64,000 bases of DNA, from assembly GCF_023516595.1 (NCBI RefSeq), contig NZ_JAMGBG010000019.1, forward strand, positions 124,001 to 188,000, given 5' to 3'. Position 1 is the stretch's first letter, and every line of letters begins with the position of its first letter. Position numbers and translations under genes: made by a program. Shown piece by piece: positions 28,329 to 37,071 of this stretch. The notes below the pieces were generated by a model, which saw only the letters and a program-made list of their open reading frames with translations, was not told the DNA's origin and did no database searches. This DNA is from Streptomyces neyagawaensis (GTDB lineage Bacteria > Actinomycetota > Actinomycetes > Streptomycetales > Streptomycetaceae).

Positions 28329-29024
28329 TCAGTCCGGCAGGGAGGCCGCCGGGGCCCGGTCGGCCAGGGCGCGGACCAGGGACGTCCAGAACGCCGGTGT
28401 GTACTCCGTGATCAGCGGCCGGGGCGTGCCCTTCGGCCAGGTGAAGGCGATGCCCGGATTGTGCAGGTCGGTACCGTCGGGGAGGAAGAAGTGCGGACTG
28501 CCCCGCACCTCCGGCGCCTTCGACTCCTCCCACTGGTCGAAGAGGACCCCGCGGCACGTACCGCGGCGCAGCGCCCCGTCGAGATGGGCGGTGTCGACCA
28601 GCGGGCAGCCCTCGGCGACCGCGAGGATCTCGGAGTGGACGCTGACGCAGCGGGACTCGGCGTAGAAGGCGTGGCGCAGGGCCGCGTCGAGCTGGTCCGA
28701 GGCGGCCAGGCCCGCCTCCGGCGTACCGGGCTGGGTCTTGACGGCCTGGACCGCCTCCATGGCGGGCAGCATGGTCACCGGATAGCCGGACTCCGGGCCC
28801 TGCCAGTCCGTCCACCCGAGAGCGGGTTCCCGCTCCGCCACGGCGGCGATCTCCGGGTCGAGGATCCACTTGGGCGTGGGCCGGGAGTTGAACAGCTCCA
28901 GCGGGAACGCCCGGTGGTCGACGGCGAGCGCGACACCCTCCTCGGCGGCCGCCCGCCGCAGGTTGAACAGCCCCAGCGAGGCCCAGGGGCAGCCGATGTC
29001 GGAGTACACGGTCACGGTGTTCAT
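28329..29024 (-). CDS. FrnE-like DsbA-family protein
   Basis: The 231-residue thioredoxin-fold protein of the DsbA/FrnE group has 'YSDIGCPWASLGLFNL' at the N-terminus and a cis-Pro loop 'GSPHFFLPDG' near residue 180. The family name comes from the frenolicin (pyranonaphthoquinone) cluster; the role there is unsettled. Here the redox motif is CPWA rather than CPWC, so dithiol-disulfide exchange is unlikely and it may act like glutathione- or 2-hydroxychromene-isomerase-type relatives. The start is the ATG at 29024 or the GTG just before it. It is the last gene of the cassette, 17 bases after the flavin reductase gene. Confidence 0.85.
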   Translation of the reverse strand: MNTVTVYSDIGCPWASLGLFNLRRAAAEEGVALAVDHRAFPLELFNSRPTPKWILDPEIAAVAEREPALGWTDWQGPESGYPVTMLPAMEAVQAVKTQPGTPEAGLAASDQLDAALRHAFYAESRCVSVHSEILAVAEGCPLVDTAHLDGALRRGTCRGVLFDQWEESKAPEVRGSPHFFLPDGTDLHNPGIAFTWPKGTPRPLITEYTPAFWTSLVRALADRAPAASLPD

Positions 29025-29041
29025 CACAGGGCGTTCCGTCC

Positions 29042-29548
29042 TCAGCGGGCCGCGGCCAGTGCGGGGCTGGCCGCCTCCGGGCGGGTGAAGGTGCGGTTGT
29101 GGTAGACGAGCGGCTCCTGGTCGCCGACGTACACGGCCTCGACACGGCCCACGAGAATACTGTGGTCGCCGCCGTCGAGCACCGCGTGCGCGGTGCAGGC
29201 CAGCCGGGCCGTGGCGCCGGGCAGACCGGGCAGGTCCAGCTCGCAGGGGACCATGTCGCCGGTGGTGAACTTGTCGTGGCCGGAGCGGGCGAAGTGCCGT
29301 GCGATCGCGGCCTGTTCGGCGGACAGGATATTGATCATGAAGCGCTCGGCGGCCACGAACGTGTCGTGCGAGCCGGCCGACTTGGCGGGGCAGACCAGCA
29401 CCAGCGGCGGGTCCAGGGAGAGCGAGCTGAACGAGCTCGCGGTGAATCCCCAGCGCCGGCCGCTGCCGTCCGTGGTGGTCACGATCGTGACGGGGCTCGG
29501 CACTTGGGCCATGGCGCGGGTGAAATCCGATGGGGCGACGGCGGACAT
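29042..29548 (-). CDS. ActVB-like flavin reductase
   Basis: The 168-residue NADH:FMN oxidoreductase of the flavin reductase domain family has 'VTIVTTTDGSGRRWGFTASSFSSLSLDPPLVLVC', 'FMINILSAEQ' and the C-terminal 'ILVGRVEAVYVGDQEPLVYHNRTF'. It supplies free reduced flavin to a two-component monooxygenase. The obvious partner is the ActVA-ORF5-like protein at 56479-57600 in the same cluster, by analogy with ActVB/ActVA-ORF5 in actinorhodin biosynthesis. TGGAGG lies close before the ATG. Confidence 0.9.
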   Translation of the reverse strand: MSAVAPSDFTRAMAQVPSPVTIVTTTDGSGRRWGFTASSFSSLSLDPPLVLVCPAKSAGSHDTFVAAERFMINILSAEQAAIARHFARSGHDKFTTGDMVPCELDLPGLPGATARLACTAHAVLDGGDHSILVGRVEAVYVGDQEPLVYHNRTFTRPEAASPALAAAR

Positions 29549-29627
29549 CGGTCCTCCAGGGGCCGGGAAGCGGATGGGGGCGGTGGGGAGGGACCGTCGG
29601 CCCCTCCCCCCCTGCGGTCCGTGCGGA

Positions 29628-31046
29628 TCAGGCGCTGGTCTCGCGCTGCGCGGTGAACCCGCCGGGTACCGCGGGTTCGGCGTCGAGCCAGATACCGGAC
29701 GCGGTGCCGAAGCGCGGCTGCTCCGGGTCCCGGCCGTCCCAGATGGTCTCGCCGCGGCGGACGGTGACGTCGGGGCGGCCGGTGAAGGTCCAGCCCTCGT
29801 ACGCCGACCAGCCGACCTTGGCGTAGGTGTGCTTCGCGGCCATGATCCAGGTGACGTCCGGGTCGAACAGCGTGAAGTCGGCGTCGAGACCGACCGCGAT
29901 CCGGCCCTTGCGGCCACCCAGCCCGAACAGGTCGGCCGGCCCCTCGGCGGTGAGCCGGGCGACGTGCCGCATGGCCTCGTCGGTGGACATGCCGGGGTAG
30001 CGGCGCCGCATCCCCGTGTACAGGGCGATGATCAGCTCCTGCACACCGGGCAGCCCGGGCGGGGCGTCCGCGACGGCCAGCAGCTTCTCCTCGACGGTGT
30101 GCGGGGCGTGGTCGCTGCCGAGGCTGGCGACGCTGCCCTCCATCACCGCGTCCCACAGCCGCCCCTTGTCCTTCTCGCAGCGGATCGCGGGACGCAACCG
30201 GATCCGGGCGCCGAGGCGTTGGGTGTCGGGCGCGGAGAAGGACAGGTGGTGCGCGGTCACCTCGTAGGTGATCGGCAGGCCCGCCTTCGCGGCGGCCTTC
30301 AGCAGGTCCGACTCCTCGGAGGAGGAGACGTGCAGGATGTGTGCGGCGGTGCCGTGCTTGCGCACCAGTTCGATGACGCGGGACGAGGCGACGATGCCGC
30401 CCGTGCGCGGGTGCGCCGACTCGTACGCGTCGTAGCCGGTCGGCGGGTCCTGGGTCTCGTCCAGCAGCGAGAAGACGCTGTCGTCCTCCGCGTGCAGGAC
30501 CAGCCGGATCCCGCGTTCGGCGGCGACCTGGAAGATCCGGTCGAGGACGACCGGGTCGCGGATGATGTTGGGCGCGGTGTGGTGGCCGGTCATGAAGACC
30601 TTCACCGAGGTCGCCTGGCGGGGCTGGAGACGGCGGAGGTTCTCCACGCTGTCGACGGTGACGCCCATGTGGAAGCGGAAGTCGACCAGGGAGTCACCGG
30701 AGACGGTGGACGCCTTCTCCGCGGCCAACTCCGGCTCGATCAGCGGCGGCTGGGTGTTGGGCATGTCGATGACGGTGGTGACACCGCCGGCGGCCGCCGC
30801 CCGGCTGCCGTGCGCCCAGTCCTCCTTGTGGGTGAGGCCCGGTGTACGGAAGTGGACGTGCGGGTCGATGCCGCCGGGCAGCAGATAGCGGCCCCCGGCG
30901 TCGATGGTCTCCTTGGCGGGCGGCTGTTCGCCGTCCGCGAGGATCGCCGATATTCGCTCACCGGAGACGGCGAGGCCTCCGGACGTGACCCCGTCAGGGG
31001 TGACTACGCGCGCGTTGGTGACGACGAGGTCGTAGGACTGCGTCAC
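29628..31046 (-). CDS. Dihydroorotase/allantoinase-like cyclic amidohydrolase
   Basis: The 472-residue TIM-barrel amidohydrolase has all zinc ligands expected for the hydantoinase/dihydroorotase group: HVHFR (His63, His65), a carboxylatable Lys in 'SVKVF' (149), His in 'LHAED' (185), His in 'HILHV' (239) and Asp in 'GSDHAPH' (312). It should open or close a cyclic amide or ureide such as an imide, hydantoin or dihydropyrimidine ring. Such an enzyme is not part of normal aromatic polyketide pathways. Neighbouring amidotransferase, isomerase and bicupin genes suggest it acts on a small nitrogenous building block or a late lactam. GTG start after GGAGG. Confidence 0.88.
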   Translation of the reverse strand: MTQSYDLVVTNARVVTPDGVTSGGLAVSGERISAILADGEQPPAKETIDAGGRYLLPGGIDPHVHFRTPGLTHKEDWAHGSRAAAAGGVTTVIDMPNTQPPLIEPELAAEKASTVSGDSLVDFRFHMGVTVDSVENLRRLQPRQATSVKVFMTGHHTAPNIIRDPVVLDRIFQVAAERGIRLVLHAEDDSVFSLLDETQDPPTGYDAYESAHPRTGGIVASSRVIELVRKHGTAAHILHVSSSEESDLLKAAAKAGLPITYEVTAHHLSFSAPDTQRLGARIRLRPAIRCEKDKGRLWDAVMEGSVASLGSDHAPHTVEEKLLAVADAPPGLPGVQELIIALYTGMRRRYPGMSTDEAMRHVARLTAEGPADLFGLGGRKGRIAVGLDADFTLFDPDVTWIMAAKHTYAKVGWSAYEGWTFTGRPDVTVRRGETIWDGRDPEQPRFGTASGIWLDAEPAVPGGFTAQRETSA

Positions 31047-31175
31047 AGGTCCTCCGGGTCGATGGGTGGGCAGGACGGTGGATGAGGTGATGCCGCGGCG
31101 CGGCCGCGGACAGGGAGCGGACGGGGGCGGTCAGGCCGCCTGTCGGGCGGCGATCAGATGGCGGTCAGGCCGCGA

Positions 31176-32342
31176 TCAGGCGGCGGTCCAGGGGGCGCTG
31201 ACCAGTTCCCGGGCCAGGTCGTTCGTCGGGCCCATCAGGCCGACCGCGCGGGCGTCGCGGGCCAGCTTGTTCAGCGGGTGGTCGTGCAGATAGCCGGCGC
31301 TGCCCAGGAGCCGCAGCGCCTCCTGCACGACCTCCTCCGAGATCCGCGAACCGAGGATCTTGCTGTAGAGGGTGGTGTTGCCCGGTTCCGCCGAGTCCCG
31401 GCGGGCCGACGCGTCGACCAGGGCACGGGCGGCCTCCACCTTCGCGGCGAGGTCCACCAGCCGGTGTCGCACCGCCTGCTGCCCCTCCAGGCCGCGGCGC
31501 TGAGCGTGGGCGAACGCCGTCCGGTACGCGGCGGCGGCGATCCCCGCCGAGACGGCGCCCAGCGTGGCACCGGACTCCCGCACCCCGGCGATGATCCGGA
31601 CCGCCGCGCCCACCGGGCCGAGCACCGCCGAGTCGTCGGCCTCGCAGGCCGTCAACTCGACGAAACCGGTCGCGGAGGAGCGCATGCCGACCAGGTCCAT
31701 GCCGGTGTTGGCGAACAGGCCAGGGTTGCCCGCCTCGATGAGGAAGAACGTCTGGCCGTCGCTGCCGTAGGTGCTGGCGACGCCGTCGGTCGGCGCCGAC
31801 GTCTGGGCGAGCACCAGATACACGTCGGCCAGGCCCGCTCCCGTGGTGAACGCCTTGGCGCCCTCCAACAGCCAGCCGCCGCCCTCGGTGCGCCGCGCCC
31901 TGGTGGCGAGGTTGCGTTTGTCGGCGCCCGAACCGGACTCGCTCCACGCGGAGGCGGCGATCCACTCGCCGCTCGCCAGCCGCGGCAGGTAGCGCTCGCG
32001 CTGGGCCTCGCTGCCCCACTCGCTGATCCGGGAGCTGACGGCGTAGTGCTGGAACAGGATGATCGCGACCGACGGGTCCGCGGCGGCCGTCAGCTCGATC
32101 AGCCGGTTGGTGAGCAGGGAGTCGCCCCCCTGGCCGCCGTACTCCACGGCGATGGCCGCACCGAGGATCCCCGAGGCGCGCAGGGCGGCGAAGACCTCCT
32201 CCGGGAGCTTCGCGACGGCGTCCGCGCTCTGCGCGTGCCGGTGCAGGACCTCGGTGAGGCTCGCGTACCGCTCGGCGAGTTCGGCGCGGGTCGCGGCCCC
32301 GGTACCCGCCTGAGTGAGGGTCAGACCGCCAGCGGGAGCCAT
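31176..32342 (-). CDS. Acyl-CoA dehydrogenase family flavoprotein
   Basis: The 388-residue protein has the three-part acyl-CoA dehydrogenase fold: N-terminal helices, a middle strand domain ('IAASAWSESGSGADKRNLATRARRTEGGWLLEGAKAFTTGA') and C-terminal helices ('GQQAVRHRLVDLAAKVEAARALV', 'LGSAGYLHDHPLNKLARDARAVGLMGPTND'). The group includes desaturases and flavin-dependent hydroxylases; the usual catalytic Glu in the 'YGG..Y..E' loop is not obvious, so the reaction is uncertain. Its start overlaps the PrpF gene end by 22 bases. AAGGAGG precedes the ATG. A 129-base space separates it from the amidohydrolase gene. Confidence 0.85.
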   Translation of the reverse strand: MAPAGGLTLTQAGTGAATRAELAERYASLTEVLHRHAQSADAVAKLPEEVFAALRASGILGAAIAVEYGGQGGDSLLTNRLIELTAAADPSVAIILFQHYAVSSRISEWGSEAQRERYLPRLASGEWIAASAWSESGSGADKRNLATRARRTEGGGWLLEGAKAFTTGAGLADVYLVLAQTSAPTDGVASTYGSDGQTFFLIEAGNPGLFANTGMDLVGMRSSATGFVELTACEADDSAVLGPVGAAVRIIAGVRESGATLGAVSAGIAAAAYRTAFAHAQRRGLEGQQAVRHRLVDLAAKVEAARALVDASARRDSAEPGNTTLYSKILGSRISEEVVQEALRLLGSAGYLHDHPLNKLARDARAVGLMGPTNDLARELVSAPWTAA

Positions 32343-33370
32343 GCCGTTTCCTCCTTGTAGTCGTAGTTCTTGAGCGAGGCGATGCACGCCGGCTCGTCGA
32401 GCTGGGCGAGCTTGCGGCTGACGCTGACCCAGTGCAGGGTGTCGGCGCCGTCGCCGCGCCCCGCCACCGACGCCGCGGCGGCGGTGCTGCCGCCCGGGGT
32501 GTCGATCTCGATGACCCCGCGCGACAGCCCGGCCCGGCGGGCCAGCCGCTCGGGGACGGTGCCCGGGATGCTGGAGGCGGCGGCCAGGCAGGTAGTGCCG
32601 GTCAGCGCGATGCTGGGGTGCCACTTGGGCACGGAGATGGCCCGCACGGCGAGCCGGCCCTCCGTGTACTGGCCGACGGCCGCGATCTTCGGGAAGACCC
32701 CGTCGGTGGGCCACTTGAGCAGCTCGCAGGCGGCCCTGCGGATCTCCAGCATCCGCTCGTACATGTCGTCGCCCGCCCCGAACAGCTCCTCCACACTGTT
32801 CAGGCCCAACTCCTCGGCGTCCACGAACACATACGGGTTGCCCATGGAGACCAGGGACGCCTCCTGCACGCCCGTCCCGGTGATCAACTGGTCCACCGGG
32901 TTGCCGGTGAGCAGCAGCTCGTCGAGGCGGGCGCCCGCGTCCTGGAGGAAATGCACGGTGAAGCTGCCGCTGCGGCGGCGCGCCTCGTCCACCTCGCACA
33001 CCACGTGGTCGCCGTTGTTGATGACCCGGACCCGGACCCGGCCGCCGGGGGCGAGCCGGGGCAGCCACGCCTGGCCGTCGGCGGCGACCACCGAGGCGAG
33101 GATGGAGTGCCCGCAGCTGCCCTTGAAGTCGAACCGGTCGACGCCGCCGGTCAGCCCCTGCACGAACCGGTAGTCCAGGTCGAACATGGGATGCGCGGAC
33201 GGCTCGACGAGCGCGAACTTCAGGATGTCGCCGCGGCCGTTGGCCTCCAGCCACTCCCGGATCCGGGTGAGCACCGGGGTGAGCCGTTCCTCGTCCCGCG
33301 GCAGTTGGCGGTGGTCCAGGACCAGGGTGGGGGTCGGGGCTCCCACGGCCCGTGCGATGTAGCCGATCAC
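32321..33370 (-). CDS. PrpF-family isomerase/tautomerase
   Basis: The 349-residue protein resembles PrpF (DUF453): 'CGHSILASVVAADG' in the N-terminal half and a second diaminopimelate-epimerase-like half with 'HPSIALTGTTCLAAASSIPGTV' and '[18 protein letters not shown]'. Known relatives isomerise aconitate, methylaconitate, methylitaconate or oxalomesaconate double bonds. Here it implies a di- or tricarboxylic unsaturated intermediate in the cassette. GTG 33370 overlaps the stop of the asparagine synthetase-like gene (GTGA), so the two are coupled; a longer upstream frame runs inside that gene and is rejected. Confidence 0.82.
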   Translation of the reverse strand: MIGYIARAVGAPTPTLVLDHRQLPRDEERLTPVLTRIREWLEANGRGDILKFALVEPSAHPMFDLDYRFVQGLTGGVDRFDFKGSCGHSILASVVAADGQAWLPRLAPGGRVRVRVINNGDHVVCEVDEARRRSGSFTVHFLQDAGARLDELLLTGNPVDQLITGTGVQEASLVSMGNPYVFVDAEELGLNSVEELFGAGDDMYERMLEIRRAACELLKWPTDGVFPKIAAVGQYTEGRLAVRAISVPKWHPSIALTGTTCLAAASSIPGTVPERLARRAGLSRGVIEIDTPGGSTAAAASVAGRGDGADTLHWVSVSRKLAQLDEPACIASLKNYDYKEETAWLPLAV

Positions 33371-35181
33371 ACCGTCACCCCCGGGACGCTCCCGGCGACC
33401 GTGCCGGCGGGTGAGCAGAACTGGTCCAGCCACAGCTCGTGGACCATGAGCGACCAGATGGCCAGCGAGGCCCGGTCGTTCGGGGACTCGGCCTGGACGT
33501 GGAACAGCTCCTCGACCTTGCGCGGGTTCAGCTTGCCGCCGCGGCGCAGCCGGTCCTCGGCCAGCAGGTCGCGGGCGTGGTCGAACAGGGCCTGGCCGGG
33601 CTGGAGCATGGCCGTGATGGGCAGCGTGAACGGCTGCTTCGGACGGTTCAGGACCGACTCCGGCAGCAGCCCGTCGGCGGCCGCGTACAGCACCTTCTTG
33701 CGGCGGGTGCCGTCGATCTTGAGGTCGGCCTTGAGGGAGCGGGCGTAGCGCACGACGCTCGGCTGGCAGAACGGCAGCCGCACCTCGACCGAGGCCGACA
33801 TCGACAGGTGGTCGACGCGGCGCAGGTGGTAGGCGGGCAGCCGCTCACCGATCTCGAACTCGGTGAGCGTGGTCATCCGGTCGGCGGTGGAGGCGCGCAG
33901 CCGCTCGGTGATCTCCTCGGCGGCGGAGCCGTTGGCCGTGACGAAGCCGAGGTAGTCCGAGGAGTACAGGCTCTCCCGGAGGTTCCTCGGGACGGCGGCG
34001 AGGGCCTCCACGTAGTCCGGCACCCAGTCCGTGCCGAAGGGGGCGTCCATGGCCTTCTTCAGCCGGTCGTAGCCGCCGAACAGCTCGTCGGCCGCGTCAC
34101 CGGTGATGGCGACCTTGAAGCCGGCGTCGCGGACGGCGCCGAACAGGGCGTACGTGGACAGGGTGATGGGGTCGGCGTTGGGCTGCCCGAGGTGCCAGAC
34201 GACGTCGGCCAGCAGCGACGGGAACGTCGCCGGGTCGATCTCCACCTGGTGATGGGTCGTGCCGGCCCGCTCGGCGACCTCCCGGGCGAACGCCCGCTCG
34301 TCGGACGGCCACGTGCCGGTGTACGCGATGTTGAAGGAGTGCAGGTCGCGCACCTTCTCGGCGGCCAGCACGGTGACGAGGCTGGAGTCCAGGCCGCCGC
34401 TGGTGATCGCGGAGACGGGGACGTCGGCCTCGGTGAGCCGGTGCACCTCGGTGCGCAGCAGCGACCGCACGTGCGCGGCGGCCTCCGGCTCGGCGCAGTG
34501 CGGGGCGCGGGCACCGGTGGTGGGGCGGATGGTGACGTGCATGCCGCCGGCGCGGGTGACCCGGACGGTCGCGGCGGGCGGGAGCACCTTGACGCCCTCG
34601 AACATGGTCTGCTCGCCGAACGGCGTCTTCGTCGCGAGGTAGGCGTCGAGGCCGGCCTCCGAGGGGGTGGCCCCCACCTGGCGGAACGACAGCAGGGCGG
34701 GCAGCTCGGAGGCGAAGTACAGGTGCCGCCGGGCCGCGTCCCAGTGGTAGTACAGCGGCTTCATGCCGACCTCGTCGGTGGCGAGGTACAGCGTCGGCTC
34801 ACCGCGCAGGTCGACGACGGCCACCGAGTACATGCCGTCGAGGTACTCGGGGAAGGCCGCCCCGTACTCCGCGTACAGGGCCGGGATGACCGAGCCGTCG
34901 CAGGTGTCCTGGAAGGTGTGCCCGCGGGCGGAGAGCTTCTGCCGCAGCTCGTCGTGGTTGTAGATCTCGCCGTTGAAGACGACGACGATGTCCTCGCCGA
35001 GGGTGTACGGCTGGTCCCCGCCGTCGAGATCCATGATCGCGAGCCGGTTGTTGCCCAGCGCCCAGCCCGCGCCGTACGCGTGGGTCTGCGCGTCGGGGCC
35101 GCCGTGCCGCTGGGCCGCCGCCACGGACCGCAGCTCGTGCGGTGTGGCCAGGGCGTCGAAGTGGCCGAATATTCTGCACAT
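33367..35181 (-). CDS. Asparagine synthetase-type glutamine amidotransferase
   Basis: The 604-residue class II amidotransferase has Cys2 as N-terminal nucleophile ('MCRIFGHF'), glutaminase residues 'NNRLAIMDL' and 'VVFNGEIYNH', and a synthetase domain with PP-loop 'SGGLDSS' at 261-267 and 'GDAADELFGGY'. It activates a carboxylate with ATP and transfers ammonia to give an amide. Homologues in aromatic polyketide clusters (OxyD type) make malonamate starters or amidate acids late. Which applies here is open: a malonamyl starter, an amide of the pyranonaphthoquinone acetic side chain (as in nanaomycin C), or an amide of a cassette-made diacid. It lies nine bases after the bicupin gene. Confidence 0.92.
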   Translation of the reverse strand: MCRIFGHFDALATPHELRSVAAAQRHGGPDAQTHAYGAGWALGNNRLAIMDLDGGDQPYTLGEDIVVVFNGEIYNHDELRQKLSARGHTFQDTCDGSVIPALYAEYGAAFPEYLDGMYSVAVVDLRGEPTLYLATDEVGMKPLYYHWDAARRHLYFASELPALLSFRQVGATPSEAGLDAYLATKTPFGEQTMFEGVKVLPPAATVRVTRAGGMHVTIRPTTGARAPHCAEPEAAAHVRSLLRTEVHRLTEADVPVSAITSGGLDSSLVTVLAAEKVRDLHSFNIAYTGTWPSDERAFAREVAERAGTTHHQVEIDPATFPSLLADVVWHLGQPNADPITLSTYALFGAVRDAGFKVAITGDAADELFGGYDRLKKAMDAPFGTDWVPDYVEALAAVPRNLRESLYSSDYLGFVTANGSAAEEITERLRASTADRMTTLTEFEIGERLPAYHLRRVDHLSMSASVEVRLPFCQPSVVRYARSLKADLKIDGTRRKKVLYAAADGLLPESVLNRPKQPFTLPITAMLQPGQALFDHARDLLAEDRLRRGGKLNPRKVEELFHVQAESPNDRASLAIWSLMVHELWLDQFCSPAGTVAGSVPGVTV

Positions 35182-35190
35182 GTCTGAAGA

Positions 35191-35985
35191 TCACCGGACC
35201 TTTGTCGAGACACCGGCGCGCTGATAGAGCACCGGATCGAACGGAGTGGGGCCACCGCACGTGGCGAAGCGGGGAGCGGCGGGGTCTTCGTCGGGGTGCC
35301 GGGTGCCGTGCGGCACTCCGGGGGGCGCGTAGAGCACGTCGCCGGGCTCGGCGTCGTACCACTGGCCGTCGAGGTGGAGCTGGCCCCTGCCCTCGAAGGC
35401 GATGAACGCCTCCTCGCTCTCGGGGTGGACGTGGACGTTGAAGTACTCGCCGGGCTGCATGAAGCCGCAGTGGAGGCACAGCTGCGGGGAGCCGGTGCCC
35501 GGCCAGAAGAGGAAGTTCATGGTGGCGGTCCGGGCGGAGGCCTCCGCCTGGCCGGTGCCGGTGAAGCCCTTCAGCTGGGTCTCCTCGTTCCACAACCGGG
35601 AGAAGCGGCGGGGCTCGGTGCCGGGGGCGCGGTCCGGGCGCAGCGTGGTGTTCCACACGTAGGCCGTGAGGTCCATGCCGGCGTCGGCGCTCAGCTCGTA
35701 CAGGTCGCCGGTCGGCGTGTACACCGTGTCGGCGCGGTTGACGCGCCTGCGGGCGGCGCCGGAGGCGGCGGAGCCGGAGCCCGCGAAGACGACCACGACG
35801 TTCTCCTCGTGCGCCGAGGACTGCGGCCGCCACACGGCACCGCTGGGCACCCGGACCACGTCGAGCCGCACGATCCGCGCCCCGAGGTGCGGGCCGACCG
35901 CTGTGGCGACCCGGCAGCCGTCAAGCTGACGGAACTCCAGTTCGCCGGACTTGATGACGGCGCCCTGGACGGTTGCGGTGCTCAT
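35191..35985 (-). CDS. Bicupin protein
   Basis: The 264-residue protein has two cupin domains. The C-terminal one keeps metal-ligand motifs ('FNVHVHPESEEAFIAFEG' and 'PPGVPHGTRH'). The N-terminal one ('SSAHEENVVVVFAG') has lost most of them. The two-domain layout and size recall ureidoglycine aminohydrolase and related bicupins; with the adjacent allantoinase-like gene this hints at ureide-type chemistry, but that is inference. GAAAGG precedes the ATG, which lies inside the end of the EamA transporter gene (65-base overlap). Confidence 0.75.
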   Translation of the reverse strand: MSTATVQGAVIKSGELEFRQLDGCRVATAVGPHLGARIVRLDVVRVPSGAVWRPQSSAHEENVVVVFAGSGSAASGAARRRVNRADTVYTPTGDLYELSADAGMDLTAYVWNTTLRPDRAPGTEPRRFSRLWNEETQLKGFTGTGQAEASARTATMNFLFWPGTGSPQLCLHCGFMQPGEYFNVHVHPESEEAFIAFEGRGQLHLDGQWYDAEPGDVLYAPPGVPHGTRHPDEDPAAPRFATCGGPTPFDPVLYQRAGVSTKVR

Positions 35986-36862
35986 GGCTTTCCTTTCGCT
36001 GGGGTCGTGCGGGACGGAGGGAGGGGAGCTGGGCGAGGACGATCCCGGCCAGGACGGCGGCGGCCCCGGCGAGCTGCGGCGGGGTGAAGCCCTGACCGAG
36101 CACCACCAGGCCGAGCAGCGCGGCGACGACCGGGCTGAGCAGGCCCAGGAGGGACACGGCCACGGCGGGCAGCCGCTCCACACCGCGGAACCACACGGTG
36201 TAGGCGAACACCGCGCCCACCAGGCACAGATAGCCGTAGGCCGTTAGATTCACGGTCGTGACCCGCTGGGGGAGCCCCTCGAACAGCAGGGTCAGAGGCA
36301 GCAGGAACAGTCCGCCCAGGGCGAGTTGCCAGCCGGTGAAGGCCACCAGCCCGGCCGGGCGGCCCCACCGCTTGGTGAGCACGATGCCGAGGGCCATGCA
36401 GCCGGCGCAGCCCAGCGCGGCGGCCACCCCGACCGGGTCGAGGGCGGTGGCGGAGGCGCCCACCAGCAGCGCCACCCCCGCCGTGCCGAGCAGACAGGCC
36501 GCCAGGTCCCGGCCGCGGGCCCGCTCGCCGAGCAGCAAGGCGGCGAGGCCGAGGACGAGCATCGGCTGGAGGGAGCCGATCAGCGCGGCGATACCGCCGG
36601 GCAGGCGGTACGCCGCCACGAAGAGCAGGGCGAAGAACGCGCCGATGTTGAGCACGCCGAGCACGGCGGCCCGCCCGATCCACACATCCCTCGGCAGGCT
36701 GCGCGTGATCAGGACCAGCAGCAGCCCGGACGGCAGGGCGCGGACCGTGGCGGCGAGCAACGGGCGGTTCTCCGGCAGGAACTCGGTGGTGACGAGGTAG
36801 GTGCTGCCCCACACCACGGGCGCGAGCGCGGCCGTCACGGCGTCGGCCGCACGGGGTTTCAC
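35921..36862 (-). CDS. EamA/DMT-family transporter
   Basis: The 313-residue integral membrane protein has ten predicted helices in two EamA repeats ('PVVWGSTYLVTTEFLPENRPLLAATVRALPSGLLLV' opening the first; 'AFTGWQLALGGLFLLPLTLL' opening the second). It has a basic cytoplasmic tail that overlaps the bicupin gene. The drug/metabolite transporter family exports small metabolites such as amino acids and amides. It heads the minus-strand cassette, so its substrate may be an intermediate or product of that cassette. GTG start; no strong ribosome binding site is visible. Confidence 0.85.
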   Translation of the reverse strand: MKPRAADAVTAALAPVVWGSTYLVTTEFLPENRPLLAATVRALPSGLLLVLITRSLPRDVWIGRAAVLGVLNIGAFFALLFVAAYRLPGGIAALIGSLQPMLVLGLAALLLGERARGRDLAACLLGTAGVALLVGASATALDPVGVAAALGCAGCMALGIVLTKRWGRPAGLVAFTGWQLALGGLFLLPLTLLFEGLPQRVTTVNLTAYGYLCLVGAVFAYTVWFRGVERLPAVAVSLLGLLSPVVAALLGLVVLGQGFTPPQLAGAAAVLAGIVLAQLPSLRPARPQRKESHEHRNRPGRRHQVRRTGVPSA

Positions 36863-37071
36863 CGGGCACCGCCGGGTGGTGCGGGCCGGGCGCCGGCCCG
36901 GCGTTCGGGGGCGGGGGAGACCGCCTTCGTCGCGGACATCTGGCCCCTCCTCTCATCAGGGGTGGCTGTGCCGAGCGTCTCCGGTTGCGGTCCCGTGTCC
37001 GTCCCGGTGTGATTCCTTCCGGTTCCCGTTGATAGTTCAAGGGTTCTGCCGGTTTGCGGGGAAAACGCACG

